A DNA stretch of 39,173 nt from Thermoanaerobacterium butyriciformans. GTDB taxonomy: Bacteria; Bacillota; Thermoanaerobacteria; Thermoanaerobacterales; Thermoanaerobacteraceae. Within the stretch, counting starts at the first letter, position 1. Each line of letters begins with the position of its first letter. Shown here in pieces: positions 23,818 through 31,691 of the stretch. The notes under the pieces were generated by a model, which made no database searches, was not told where the DNA came from, and was given only the letters and a program-made list of their open reading frames with translations. Both the position numbers and the translations under genes were made by a program. Location of the stretch: assembly GCF_017874545.1 (NCBI RefSeq), contig NZ_JAGGLT010000034.1:1-39173 (forward strand), in the 5' to 3' direction.

Positions 23818-23877
23818 TGTAGAATATAATTTATAGGTAATTTCAGTTTTTGAATAATTTTAGAATTGGTAGATGTA

Positions 23878-23957
23878 GATGATGTGAGTCTATATTTGGG
23901 CGCTTTACGACTCATTGATATGGTGGCGCAACCGGCATCATTGTCGGCTTTATTTAT
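23878..23957 (+). ncRNA. Candidate structured leader (riboswitch-like) of the pilus operon
   Basis: In the 155-base gap before pilB, TGAGTC (23885-23890) pairs with GACTCA (23909-23914), and GATGATG (23878-23884) can pair with CATCATT (23936-23942) to enclose it. A separate stem, CCGGC (23932-23936) with GTCGG (23943-23947), has that same CATCATT segment as its loop and is followed by a T-rich tail, like a terminator. The two forms compete. It does not match the riboswitch classes I can recall, including the c-di-GMP-I core. Confidence 0.5.
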
Positions 23958-23972
23958 TTTGGAGGGGCCTTA

Positions 23973-25667
23973 ATGGTAAAGAAGAAATTAGGAGACCTTC
24001 TCGTAGAAGTCGGTCTGATAGATGAAAATCAGCTTAATAATGCCATAAAGATTCAAAAGATGACAGGTGAAAAACTTGGTAAAATACTTGTTAAAGAGGG
24101 TTATTTGACTGAAGAGCAAATCATTGAGGCTTTAGAGTTTCAGCTTGGTATACCACATATCGATATAAAAAAAGTTTTTATTGACCCAAATGTTGCCAAA
24201 CTGATTCCGGAATCATTAGCTAAGAGGCATGTTGCAATACCCATAAAAAAGGATAATGATGGTCTATTTGTTGCAATGGCAGATCCTCTTAATATATTTG
24301 CTATAGATGATATAAAGCTTATAACGAAGCAAGAAGTAAAACCGTTGATTGCATCTGAAGATGGTATATTAAAAGCGATTGATAGAGTTTTTGGCAAAGA
24401 AGAAGCGGAAAAGGCAGTACAAGATTTTAAGAAAGAGTTAGGCCAAGATGGTATAGAAATTGATAGCAATTTATTAAAAGGTATTTCTGAAGATGAGATA
24501 AACAATGCACCTGCAGTAAGGCTTGTTAATTCGATCATTGAACAAGCAGTTAAAAACCGTGCATCTGATGTACATATAGAGCCTACAGAGAATGATTTGA
24601 GGATAAGATTTAGAGTTGACGGTGAACTGCATGAAGCAATGAGAGTTTTTAAAAGCACTCAAGGACCTGTCATAACAAGGATAAAAATAATGGCAAATAT
24701 GAATATTGCAGAAAGAAGATTGCCGCAAGACGGAAAGATTGAAACAATTGTGGATGGTAAAAATATCGATATAAGAGTGTCTTCATTGCCTACGATTTAT
24801 GGAGAAAAACTTGTACTTAGGATATTGGATAAAAGCGGTTATATAATTACTAAAGATAAATTAGGTTTGAATGACAAGGACATGAAGTTGTTTGATGATT
24901 TACTGTGCCATCCCAATGGCATAATTCTTCTTACAGGTCCTACTGGAAGCGGTAAAACTACAACACTTTATGCCATGCTAAACGAACTTAATAAGCCTGA
25001 TATAAATATAATAACCGTTGAAGATCCAGTTGAATATACACTTGAAGGCTTGAATCAGGTACAGGTCAATGAAAAAGCAGGCCTTACGTTTGCAGCGGCT
25101 TTAAGATCCATATTAAGACAAGATCCTGATATAATAATGATTGGTGAAATAAGGGATAGAGAAACTGCAGAAATAGCCATAAGGTCATCAATTACAGGGC
25201 ATTTGGTTTTGTCTACGTTACATACAAATGACTCTGCAGGTGCGATAACGAGGCTAATCGATATGGGGATAGAACCTTATCTTGTTTCTTCATCGATTGT
25301 TGGCGTTATTGCACAGAGGTTGGCGAGGAAAATATGCAATAACTGTAAGATAGAGTATGAGGCATCTCACAGAGAAAAGCTTATTCTAGGACTAGATACG
25401 GAAAAATCTCTTAAATTGCATAAAGGTAGAGGATGTGCCGTCTGTAATAAAACAGGGTATAGAGGCAGAGTTCCAATATATGAAATAATGATGATGACAC
25501 CTAAGATAAAGGAGCTTACAAATGAAAAGGCTTCGGCAGATGTGATTGCAAATGAAGCTGTTTCAAACGGCATGAATACACTTAGAGAAAGTGCAAAAAA
25601 GCTTGTTTTAGATGGTATTACCACAATTGATGAAATGCTTAGACTGACGTATGATGATAGTTATTAA
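23973..25667 (+). CDS. pilB: Type IV pilus assembly ATPase PilB (GspE family) with MshEN domain
   Basis: A 564-residue hexameric ATPase that powers pilus extension. Residues 1-65 form an MshEN domain: two repeats with the leucine/glycine/glutamine spacing KLGDLLVEVGL...Q and KLGKILVKEGYL...Q, a fold that binds c-di-GMP in MshE and some PilB proteins. Walker A GPTGSGKT is at 322-329, and Walker B with the Asp and His boxes (DPDIIMIGEIRD, GHLVLSTLHTND) follows. Four cysteines (C455, C458, C488, C491) give the zinc knuckle. GGAGGGG precedes the ATG at 23973. First gene of the pilus operon, behind a possible switchable terminator. Confidence 0.95.
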   Translation: MVKKKLGDLLVEVGLIDENQLNNAIKIQKMTGEKLGKILVKEGYLTEEQIIEALEFQLGIPHIDIKKVFIDPNVAKLIPESLAKRHVAIPIKKDNDGLFVAMADPLNIFAIDDIKLITKQEVKPLIASEDGILKAIDRVFGKEEAEKAVQDFKKELGQDGIEIDSNLLKGISEDEINNAPAVRLVNSIIEQAVKNRASDVHIEPTENDLRIRFRVDGELHEAMRVFKSTQGPVITRIKIMANMNIAERRLPQDGKIETIVDGKNIDIRVSSLPTIYGEKLVLRILDKSGYIITKDKLGLNDKDMKLFDDLLCHPNGIILLTGPTGSGKTTTLYAMLNELNKPDINIITVEDPVEYTLEGLNQVQVNEKAGLTFAAALRSILRQDPDIIMIGEIRDRETAEIAIRSSITGHLVLSTLHTNDSAGAITRLIDMGIEPYLVSSSIVGVIAQRLARKICNNCKIEYEASHREKLILGLDTEKSLKLHKGRGCAVCNKTGYRGRVPIYEIMMMTPKIKELTNEKASADVIANEAVSNGMNTLRESAKKLVLDGITTIDEMLRLTYDDSY

Positions 25668-25724
25668 ATGAACTTTGATAAGTTATATGTGACTACTTTT
25701 AAATTACTTGTTTAAGGTGATAAG

Positions 25725-26777
25725 ATGAAAACAATTGAACTATTGACGTTAGTTGTAAAAAACGGTGCATCTGATTTACATGTAACGGTAGGTGTTCCTC
25801 CTGTATTAAGAATCAACGGGCAACTTATAAAGCTTGATCTACCACAGTTGACACCGCAAGATACGGAAGAAATCACAAAGGACTTGCTTTCAAGCGATGA
25901 ACTAAAAAAACTTGAAGAGACAGGTGACATAGATCTTTCGTATTCTGTACAAGGGCTTGGAAGATTTAGAATAAATGCCTACAAACAGAGAGGTACATAT
26001 AGTCTTGCAATAAGGTCTGTTGCATTGCGAATACCGACTATCGATGAATTGGGACTTCCAGAGGTTATAAAAGAGCTTTCATTGAAAACTCGTGGCCTTA
26101 TACTTGTAACAGGTCCAACAGGCAGCGGGAAATCCACAACACTTGCATCTATGATTGATCTGATAAATGATGTGCGAAATTGCCATATATTGACTCTTGA
26201 AGATCCGATAGAGTATCTACATAAACACAAAAAAAGCATAGTAAATCAAAGAGAGATAGGTCACGATGCATTGTCTTATGCTAGTGCACTAAGGGCTGCT
26301 TTACGAGAAGATCCTGATGTCATACTTGTAGGTGAGATGAGAGATTTAGAAACAATACAGATAGCTATAACTGCTGCTGAAACAGGACATCTCGTATTAT
26401 CTACATTGCATACTATAGGCTCTGCTAAGACTATTGACAGAATTATAGATGTATTTCCTCCGTATCAACAACAGCAGATAAAAGTACAGCTTTCGAATGT
26501 GTTAGAAGGCATAATTTCACAGCAGTTGCTGCCTAAACTTGATAATTCAGGACGTGTTGTGGCTGTTGAGGTAATGATAGCGACTCCTGCCATAAGGAAT
26601 TTGATTAGAGAAGGTAAATCATTCCAAATCCAATCTATGGTTCAAACAGGAAGTAAATTTGGAATGATGACAATGGATATGTCAATATCACAGCTTTTAA
26701 AAAAGAATTTGATTTCGATGGATGATGCATTGACATATTGTGTAGACAGGGAAAACTTTTCAAAATTGGCATTGTAA
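25725..26777 (+). CDS. pilT: Pilus retraction ATPase PilT
   Basis: A 350-residue ATPase that drives pilus retraction, needed for twitching and DNA uptake. Walker A GPTGSGKS is at 130-137; DPDVILVGEMRDLETIQIA is the Walker B region, and GHLVLSTLHT gives the His box. It lacks the MshEN domain and zinc cysteines of PilB, as expected for PilT. The N-terminal ASDLHVTVGVPPVLRINGQL is also characteristic. The gap from pilB is 57 bases. Confidence 0.95.
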   Translation: MKTIELLTLVVKNGASDLHVTVGVPPVLRINGQLIKLDLPQLTPQDTEEITKDLLSSDELKKLEETGDIDLSYSVQGLGRFRINAYKQRGTYSLAIRSVALRIPTIDELGLPEVIKELSLKTRGLILVTGPTGSGKSTTLASMIDLINDVRNCHILTLEDPIEYLHKHKKSIVNQREIGHDALSYASALRAALREDPDVILVGEMRDLETIQIAITAAETGHLVLSTLHTIGSAKTIDRIIDVFPPYQQQQIKVQLSNVLEGIISQQLLPKLDNSGRVVAVEVMIATPAIRNLIREGKSFQIQSMVQTGSKFGMMTMDMSISQLLKKNLISMDDALTYCVDRENFSKLAL

Positions 26778-26806
26778 ATATACAAATGCTTGAAAGGATG
26801 GCTAAT

Positions 26807-28021
26807 ATGCCAACTTATATATATAAAGCAAAGGATATTGATGGAAATCTCATAACAGGAACACTTGAGTTTGATACATTGTCATCTTGTATAGATAATC
26901 TAAGACAGAAAAATTATTACATTTTGGATATAAAAGAAAAAGAAGATAAAAAAGATGTCTTTGAAAGCATCAGTTCTGCACGTAAAGTAAAGGTAAAGGA
27001 TATAGCGGTTTTTTGCAGACAGTTTGCAGTTCTTATTAATGCAGGGATTCCAATAGTGACGTCACTGGCAACTATGGCGGAACAAGTTGAAAATAAAAAG
27101 CTAAAAAAGGCATTGTCAGATGTATATGAAGATGTACAAAAAGGGAAAAGCCTTTCTGAATCAATGAGAAGACATTCAGATGTATTTCCAATGCTTTTAT
27201 TTAACATGATAGAAGCAGGTGAAGTAAGCGGTACGCTGGACAATGTCTTAAATGAGATGGCTGACCATTTTGAGAAAGAAAATAATCTAAATCAAAAAAT
27301 AAAATCAGCGTTGGCATACCCTATGATTGTTTCTATCGTTGCAATATTGGTAGTGATATTTCTTGTTACAAATGTTCTTCCTACATTTGTAAGCATGTTT
27401 AAAAATGCAGGTGCACAATTGCCGCTGCCTACTTTGATACTCTTAGGGTTAAGCGATTCTATATCACATTTTTGGTATGTGTATTTAGGTGACATTTTAT
27501 TGTTAGTGTTCATGATTACAAGAGTTTTAAAGACTGAGAAGGGAAGAGAATTTTACGATGCACTTATACTAAAAATACCTATATTCGGGCCTTTAAATAT
27601 AAAAATAATTACATCTAGGTTTACACGTACACTATCAACACTTATAAGTTCAGGAATACCGCTTATTGAAGCGTTGTCTGTCGTAGAAAAAGTAGTTGGG
27701 AATTCTATTGTTGCAAACGGGCTTAAAAGAGCTGAAGAAGATATAAAAAGGGGAAATAGCCTTGCGGAGCCTTTGAAAAAGATGAATATATTTCCTCCCA
27801 TGGTGATTCAAATGGTAAATGTAGGGGAAGATTCAGGCTCTTTAGATAGCATATTGAAAAAGACGGCAGATTTTTATGACAGTGAAGTTGACACAGCTGT
27901 GTCGCAGATGACCACTTTGATAGAGCCTTTGATAATAGTCGTATTAGCATTAGTAGTTGGATTCATAGTGGTGTCGATAGTAATGCCTATGTTCCAGATG
28001 TACAACTTTGTGGGTCAATAG
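26807..28021 (+). CDS. pilC: Pilus inner-membrane platform protein PilC (GspF family)
   Basis: A 404-residue polytopic membrane protein that joins the motor ATPases to the pilin fibre. It has two GspF domains; each begins with a conserved block, FCRQFAVLINAGIPIV and FTRTLSTLISSGIPLI, and each contains a membrane helix near SALAYPMIVSIVAILVVIF or the C-terminal LIEPLIIVVLALVVGFIV. The ATG at 26807 has AAAGGA eight bases upstream. The longer frame from 26738 would overlap pilT by 40 bases and has no binding site. Confidence 0.93.
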   Translation: MPTYIYKAKDIDGNLITGTLEFDTLSSCIDNLRQKNYYILDIKEKEDKKDVFESISSARKVKVKDIAVFCRQFAVLINAGIPIVTSLATMAEQVENKKLKKALSDVYEDVQKGKSLSESMRRHSDVFPMLLFNMIEAGEVSGTLDNVLNEMADHFEKENNLNQKIKSALAYPMIVSIVAILVVIFLVTNVLPTFVSMFKNAGAQLPLPTLILLGLSDSISHFWYVYLGDILLLVFMITRVLKTEKGREFYDALILKIPIFGPLNIKIITSRFTRTLSTLISSGIPLIEALSVVEKVVGNSIVANGLKRAEEDIKRGNSLAEPLKKMNIFPPMVIQMVNVGEDSGSLDSILKKTADFYDSEVDTAVSQMTTLIEPLIIVVLALVVGFIVVSIVMPMFQMYNFVGQ

Positions 28022-28049
28022 ATAATTTATTGGGAAGGGGGTGAATAGC

Positions 28050-28445
28050 ATGGGATGGTTTGTAAAGGCATTAAATAAAGATGAAAAAGGTTTTACATTG
28101 ATTGAGTTGATTGTCGTAATAGCAATACTTGGAATACTTGCAGCAATTGCAGTACCGAGATTTACAGGAACTTTAAACCAAGCAAAAGTTAATGCTGATA
28201 AGGCAACGGCACAAACTATTGCAGAAGCAGCAGCACGGTGGATAACTGATCATGCAGATGAAAACACACAATTAACAACTGATAAATTAGCAACTGATGG
28301 ATATCTAGATTCTAACGTTAAACCACAATCTAGCAGTAATAGTCAATTTTATATAAGTATAGATACTACTAATAACACTGTTAGTGTATCTATAGGTCAG
28401 AATGGTACTCCGTTAGCCACAGTAAAATACGAAATAATTCAATAA
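28050..28445 (+). CDS. pilA: Major type IV pilin PilA
   Basis: A 131-residue prepilin. The leader is short and basic, ending EKG at 12-14; cleavage before F15 yields the FTLIELIVVIAILGILAAIA helix with the conserved Glu at mature position 5. The small globular part has no cysteine pair, so lacks the disulfide-bound loop of many pilins. It is the best candidate for the main fibre subunit because it is nearest the normal pilin pattern and has the strongest binding site (AAGGGGGTG, six bases before ATG). A strong hairpin follows the gene, perhaps raising its mRNA level above the rest of the operon. Confidence 0.9.
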   Translation: MGWFVKALNKDEKGFTLIELIVVIAILGILAAIAVPRFTGTLNQAKVNADKATAQTIAEAAARWITDHADENTQLTTDKLATDGYLDSNVKPQSSSNSQFYISIDTTNNTVSVSIGQNGTPLATVKYEIIQ

Positions 28446-28451
28446 TATTTC

Positions 28452-28469
28452 GGGCACCATATGGTGCCC
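28452..28469 (+). repeat. Perfect hairpin after pilA
   Basis: GGGCACCATATGGTGCCC is an 18-base perfect palindrome seven bases after the pilA stop codon. There is no T-run, so it is more likely to stabilise or process the mRNA, or partially end it, than to terminate fully. Confidence 0.7.
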
Positions 28470-28495
28470 ACATATACTCATCTTAGGAGGCAAAA

Positions 28496-29251
28496 ATGTT
28501 TATTTTATACCTGCTTATTTTTATATTTGGTGCCATAGTAGGAAGCTTTTTAAATGTCGTTATATACAGACTTCCAAAGAATGAATCGATAGTGTATCCT
28601 CCATCCCACTGTACAAAATGCAAAAGCGAATTAAAGACCTATGACCTAGTGCCTATATTTAGTTACATTTTATTGAAAGGCAGATGTAGGTACTGTTGTA
28701 ATAAGATATCCATAAGATATCCTATTGTAGAGCTTATTACAGGACTCATATATCTTATATTATTTATATATTTTGGTATATCTATAAAGTCGCTGTCGTA
28801 TGCTTTTTTAACGTCATTATTGATTGTCATAACATTTATAGACATAGAGCATAAGGTTATACCAAATAAAATAATTTTGACAGGCTTGATAGCTGGGGCA
28901 ATATTTAGAGTGCTGATGTTTAATTATGGAGTATGGGATTATATTGTAGGCTTTTTTTTAGGCGGAGGAGTGCTTCTCCTTATATCTTTATTGTCAGGTG
29001 GCGGTATGGGTGGAGGAGACATAAAGCTTATGGCATTGATTGGTCTTTTTATAGGATGGAAGCTTACAATATCGACATTATTTATAGCAGTATTATTAGG
29101 TGCTGTTGGAGGTATAACGTTGATTGTCTTGAAAATCAAGACGAGAAAGGATTATATCCCATTTGGACCGTACATAAGCGCTGCTTGTATTATCTCTATA
29201 TTATACGGATACGATTTGCTGAATCTATACATAAAACTTATAAGAGGATGA
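28496..29251 (+). CDS. pilD: Prepilin peptidase PilD (ComC-like)
   Basis: A 251-residue membrane aspartic protease that removes prepilin leaders and N-methylates the new end. The zinc-type cysteines are C39/C42 and C64/C67. The catalytic aspartates are D116 in FIDIEHKVIPN and D175 in GGGMGGGDIKLMA, inside the multi-helix body. The full-length, two-domain form is seen, so both peptidase and methylase activities are likely. Its substrates are the four prepilins encoded around it. Confidence 0.95.
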   Translation: MFILYLLIFIFGAIVGSFLNVVIYRLPKNESIVYPPSHCTKCKSELKTYDLVPIFSYILLKGRCRYCCNKISIRYPIVELITGLIYLILFIYFGISIKSLSYAFLTSLLIVITFIDIEHKVIPNKIILTGLIAGAIFRVLMFNYGVWDYIVGFFLGGGVLLLISLLSGGGMGGGDIKLMALIGLFIGWKLTISTLFIAVLLGAVGGITLIVLKIKTRKDYIPFGPYISAACIISILYGYDLLNLYIKLIRG

Positions 29252-29255
29252 AAAC

Positions 29256-29732
29256 ATGTGGAGAGTTTTAAAAGCAAATGAGAATGGATTGACTTTGATA
29301 GAGTTAATAACAGTAGTGTCGATATTTTCTATCATCGTATTGATAACAGTTCCAAAGACAGATTTTTTCAATTCAAAGACCTCTGAGATGCGTTTAAGAA
29401 TGGTGGCAAATGAACTTATAAGCGATATAAGATACGTCCAGTATAAAAATATTCATGAAAATGAAAGTTTGTATTTAATACTACAATCTGACCATAAAGA
29501 ATACGACATATATAAGCCTGATACAATGGTGAAAAGAATAAAGTCAAAGAAATTACCTGATGGTATAATGATAAGTTGGGATCTATCACAAAACCCTTTA
29601 AAAATATCTTTTTCAAATCAAGGTGCTCCAACACCTGGTGGCTGTACAATAAGTTTATTAAATTCAAAAAAAAGGATAGACATAACCATTTTACCTGCTA
29701 CAGGAAGAGTAATGATAAAAGGGAATTATTGA
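29256..29732 (+). CDS. Pseudopilin with prepilin leader (GspH/FimT-like)
   Basis: A 158-residue minor pilin. The leader ends ENG at 9-11 and is followed by LTLIELITVVSIFSIIVLITVP with the conserved Glu. The C-terminal half fits the GspH/FimT fold, with alternating beta strands and a MVANELISDIRYVQYKN helix. Such proteins start the pilus tip or help bind DNA. It lies four bases after pilD, so is translated together with it. FimT-like DNA binding in competence is possible but not shown by sequence. Confidence 0.82.
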   Translation: MWRVLKANENGLTLIELITVVSIFSIIVLITVPKTDFFNSKTSEMRLRMVANELISDIRYVQYKNIHENESLYLILQSDHKEYDIYKPDTMVKRIKSKKLPDGIMISWDLSQNPLKISFSNQGAPTPGGCTISLLNSKKRIDITILPATGRVMIKGNY

Positions 29733-29742
29733 GGTGGAATCA

Positions 29743-30384
29743 ATGAAATATTTAAAAAATTCATTGGGCATGACACTGATTGAAGTGCTTGTTGCAATAG
29801 CGCTATTTGCAATCGCGGCTATACCTCTCTTAGGAGTATTTCATGAGTCAGTAATTACAAATGCAGATTCAAAAATAAGAACACAAGAAGCTACTATTGC
29901 ACAAAGTATTGCGGAAGACATAAAGGCAGGAAACACAAATGTGTATAATTGGAACATACCAAGTGGATATTATCTGATAGAAGATCCCAATCAGTCAAAA
30001 GTTGATATGGGAAATGGAGTTACAAAGTACAAAATTAGTATTAGCAAATTGCAATCAAATGCGCAACCTTTTGTACTATATGCTGTTGCACCATCCGCAG
30101 AAATTACTGGTTATACACCACCGAATGTATATACAGACGATGGAAATTACGATGATATAATAAATAGACTAAAAGATATTGTAACTTTAGTTATAGTCGT
30201 GACATGGGCAACGTTATTTACTCTTTTTGTGGTACTTCCAAAGTTAGGGTTAGGTGGTGTGATAACAATTGTTAATAATATAATTGATTCATGGAATAAA
30301 AATATTAGGACACTAAAAGATATAGCAACAAATGCAGCAAAAAGCGTGAATTTAAAAATTCCCTGGTGGTTAAAATGGTGGTAA
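29743..30384 (+). CDS. Pseudopilin with an extra C-terminal membrane segment
   Basis: A 213-residue protein with a PilV/GspI-like prepilin start: leader ending in SLG at 7-9, then MTLIEVLVAIALFAIAAIPLLG. The part after residue 145 is unlike ordinary pilins: a strongly hydrophobic run VTLVIVVTWATLFTLFVVLP, a second mildly hydrophobic part, and the aromatic ending WWLKWW. This would put the C-terminus in or back across the membrane. The ATG at 29743 has GAGGTGGA six bases upstream. It overlaps the next gene by ten bases. Whether the tail is a real function or a fused or shifted end is not clear. Confidence 0.72.
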   Translation: MKYLKNSLGMTLIEVLVAIALFAIAAIPLLGVFHESVITNADSKIRTQEATIAQSIAEDIKAGNTNVYNWNIPSGYYLIEDPNQSKVDMGNGVTKYKISISKLQSNAQPFVLYAVAPSAEITGYTPPNVYTDDGNYDDIINRLKDIVTLVIVVTWATLFTLFVVLPKLGLGGVITIVNNIIDSWNKNIRTLKDIATNAAKSVNLKIPWWLKWW

Positions 30385-30836
30385 AAAGCAACAAGGGTTT
30401 TACATTGGTAGAATTATTGGTGACTTTAGCATTATTAGGAATTGTAATTTCAATTTATTCTTCTTTATATTATTCAGGATACAAATCGTATAAAAATACG
30501 CAATATAATATTGACATTGAACAAAATGTCAGATATGCCATGAATTATATTGTAAATCAGTTAGACAAAGGACCATCATCAATAAATATAATTGATAATG
30601 GTCATGGCCTTGTTATAGATGGCAATTATATACAGCTAGACACCAAAGATAATAAGATATATTTAGATCAAAATCGTGGACATGAAATTGCAACAAACAT
30701 TGTTGAATTTAATGTAATATTAAAGAATAATAAGGTATTAAATATTGAGATTGTAGGTCAAAATAGTGACGGTACTGGTAGATTTTCATTGACTACTGAT
30801 ATTTTCCCAAGAAAGAGTGTTATAAATGTCCAATAG
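30375..30836 (+). CDS. Pseudopilin with prepilin leader (PilW/GspJ-like)
   Basis: A 153-residue minor pilin. The leader ends SNKG at 5-8, followed by FTLVELLVTLALLGIVISIYSSLYYSG with Glu at mature position 5. The rest has NIDIEQNVRYAMNYIVNQL, the helical block typical of PilW/GspJ proteins, then short strands. GGTGG is five bases before the ATG at 30375; the GTG at 30366 lies in that site. It overlaps both neighbours, showing tight translational coupling in this part of the operon. Confidence 0.8.
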   Translation: MVVKSNKGFTLVELLVTLALLGIVISIYSSLYYSGYKSYKNTQYNIDIEQNVRYAMNYIVNQLDKGPSSINIIDNGHGLVIDGNYIQLDTKDNKIYLDQNRGHEIATNIVEFNVILKNNKVLNIEIVGQNSDGTGRFSLTTDIFPRKSVINVQ

Positions 30837-31401
30837 CAAAGGTTCTGCGCTAATATTTACTTTGATGGTTATTTTAATACTAACCGTTTTAGGCGTTTCT
30901 ATTTTAGAACTTTCATTAACCGAATTTAAAATTTCGGCTTCATATGGCAATGATGTTTTATCAAGATATGCTGCTGAGGCAGGGCTTGATATTTTAAAAT
31001 CAGAGTTTAATACAAATCTACTTACTGCGCTAAAAAACAATGCACAAAGAATTATTGATAATAATTACGATATGGAAAAAGGAACTTATAAGGTTAGTAT
31101 GGATCAATTGTATTCTTTGATATTTAACGATACGAAAAATTATTTATACAGCTACGTTTTTAATAAATATTTAAATGAAGGTAATGTTGCCTTAGGAAAT
31201 ACAGGACAAATTTACAAGATAAGTAGTATTTCATTTAATCAAGAAGAAGGAATGCAATATAATATTCATGTTGAAACTATTGGCACCTATAGAAATATAA
31301 AAAGCTATGGACACGCAGACCTTGTTTTAAATCTTCAGGCTACTGGCAATCCAATTACTATTAGCAGTTGGACAATTGACAATATACCACCATCAAATTA
31401 A
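30826..31401 (+). CDS. PilX-like pilus assembly protein
   Basis: A 191-residue protein with a PilX-N-type beginning: MSNSKG, then SALIFTLMVILILTVLGVSILELSLTEF as a membrane helix, and SRYAAEAGLDILKSEF, the conserved block that follows in this family. The usual Glu at mature position 5 is replaced by Phe, which also occurs in pilin-like tip proteins that are not stacked in the fibre. It overlaps the previous gene by 11 bases. Probably part of the initiating tip complex with the three pseudopilins before it. Confidence 0.78.
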   Translation: MSNSKGSALIFTLMVILILTVLGVSILELSLTEFKISASYGNDVLSRYAAEAGLDILKSEFNTNLLTALKNNAQRIIDNNYDMEKGTYKVSMDQLYSLIFNDTKNYLYSYVFNKYLNEGNVALGNTGQIYKISSISFNQEEGMQYNIHVETIGTYRNIKSYGHADLVLNLQATGNPITISSWTIDNIPPSN

Positions 31402-31415
31402 AGGAGAGAAGATAT

Positions 31416-31691
31416 ATGGAATTAAAAAATTACATGGAAGAAGCAGTAAAAGATACTCTTGACAGTGTATTAAAGGACTTAGATGTGTGTAAATGTGAAA
31501 AGTGCAAGCTTGATATAATGGCATTGACACTAAACAATTTACCACCTAAATATTATGATACAGAAAGAGGTGAGCTGTATACGAAAATTAATGAGCTAAA
31601 GCGACAATTTGAGGTGGATATTATAAGCAAGATTACACAAGCAGCATATTTCGTAAACGAGCATAAGCACCATGGAGAGGATCATGTATGA
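31416..31691 (+). CDS. comFB: ComFB family late-competence protein
   Basis: A 91-residue protein matching ComFB, named from the Bacillus comF operon. The start KNYMEEAVKDTLDSVL, the cysteines C25, C27 and C30 (DVCKCEKC, a likely zinc site) and ALTLNNLPPKYYDTERGELY are the family pattern. Recent work has reported ComFB proteins as cyclic dinucleotide receptors, in cyanobacteria linked to pili and competence; that role here is inference. Its stop overlaps the pilM start by four bases (ATGA), so they are coupled. Confidence 0.88.
   Translation: MELKNYMEEAVKDTLDSVLKDLDVCKCEKCKLDIMALTLNNLPPKYYDTERGELYTKINELKRQFEVDIISKITQAAYFVNEHKHHGEDHV

Noticed and set aside
23818-23972. c-di-GMP-I (GEMM) riboswitch before pilB
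   Set aside because: The leader has a CGCAA run, but the GGCAAACC element, the GNRA-capped stem and the CGCAAAGCC core are not found, so no known class was assigned.
30786-31040. Minus-strand open frames over the pilus operon and other genes
   Set aside because: They lie opposite well-supported genes, have no binding sites and show no family features; treated as shadows.
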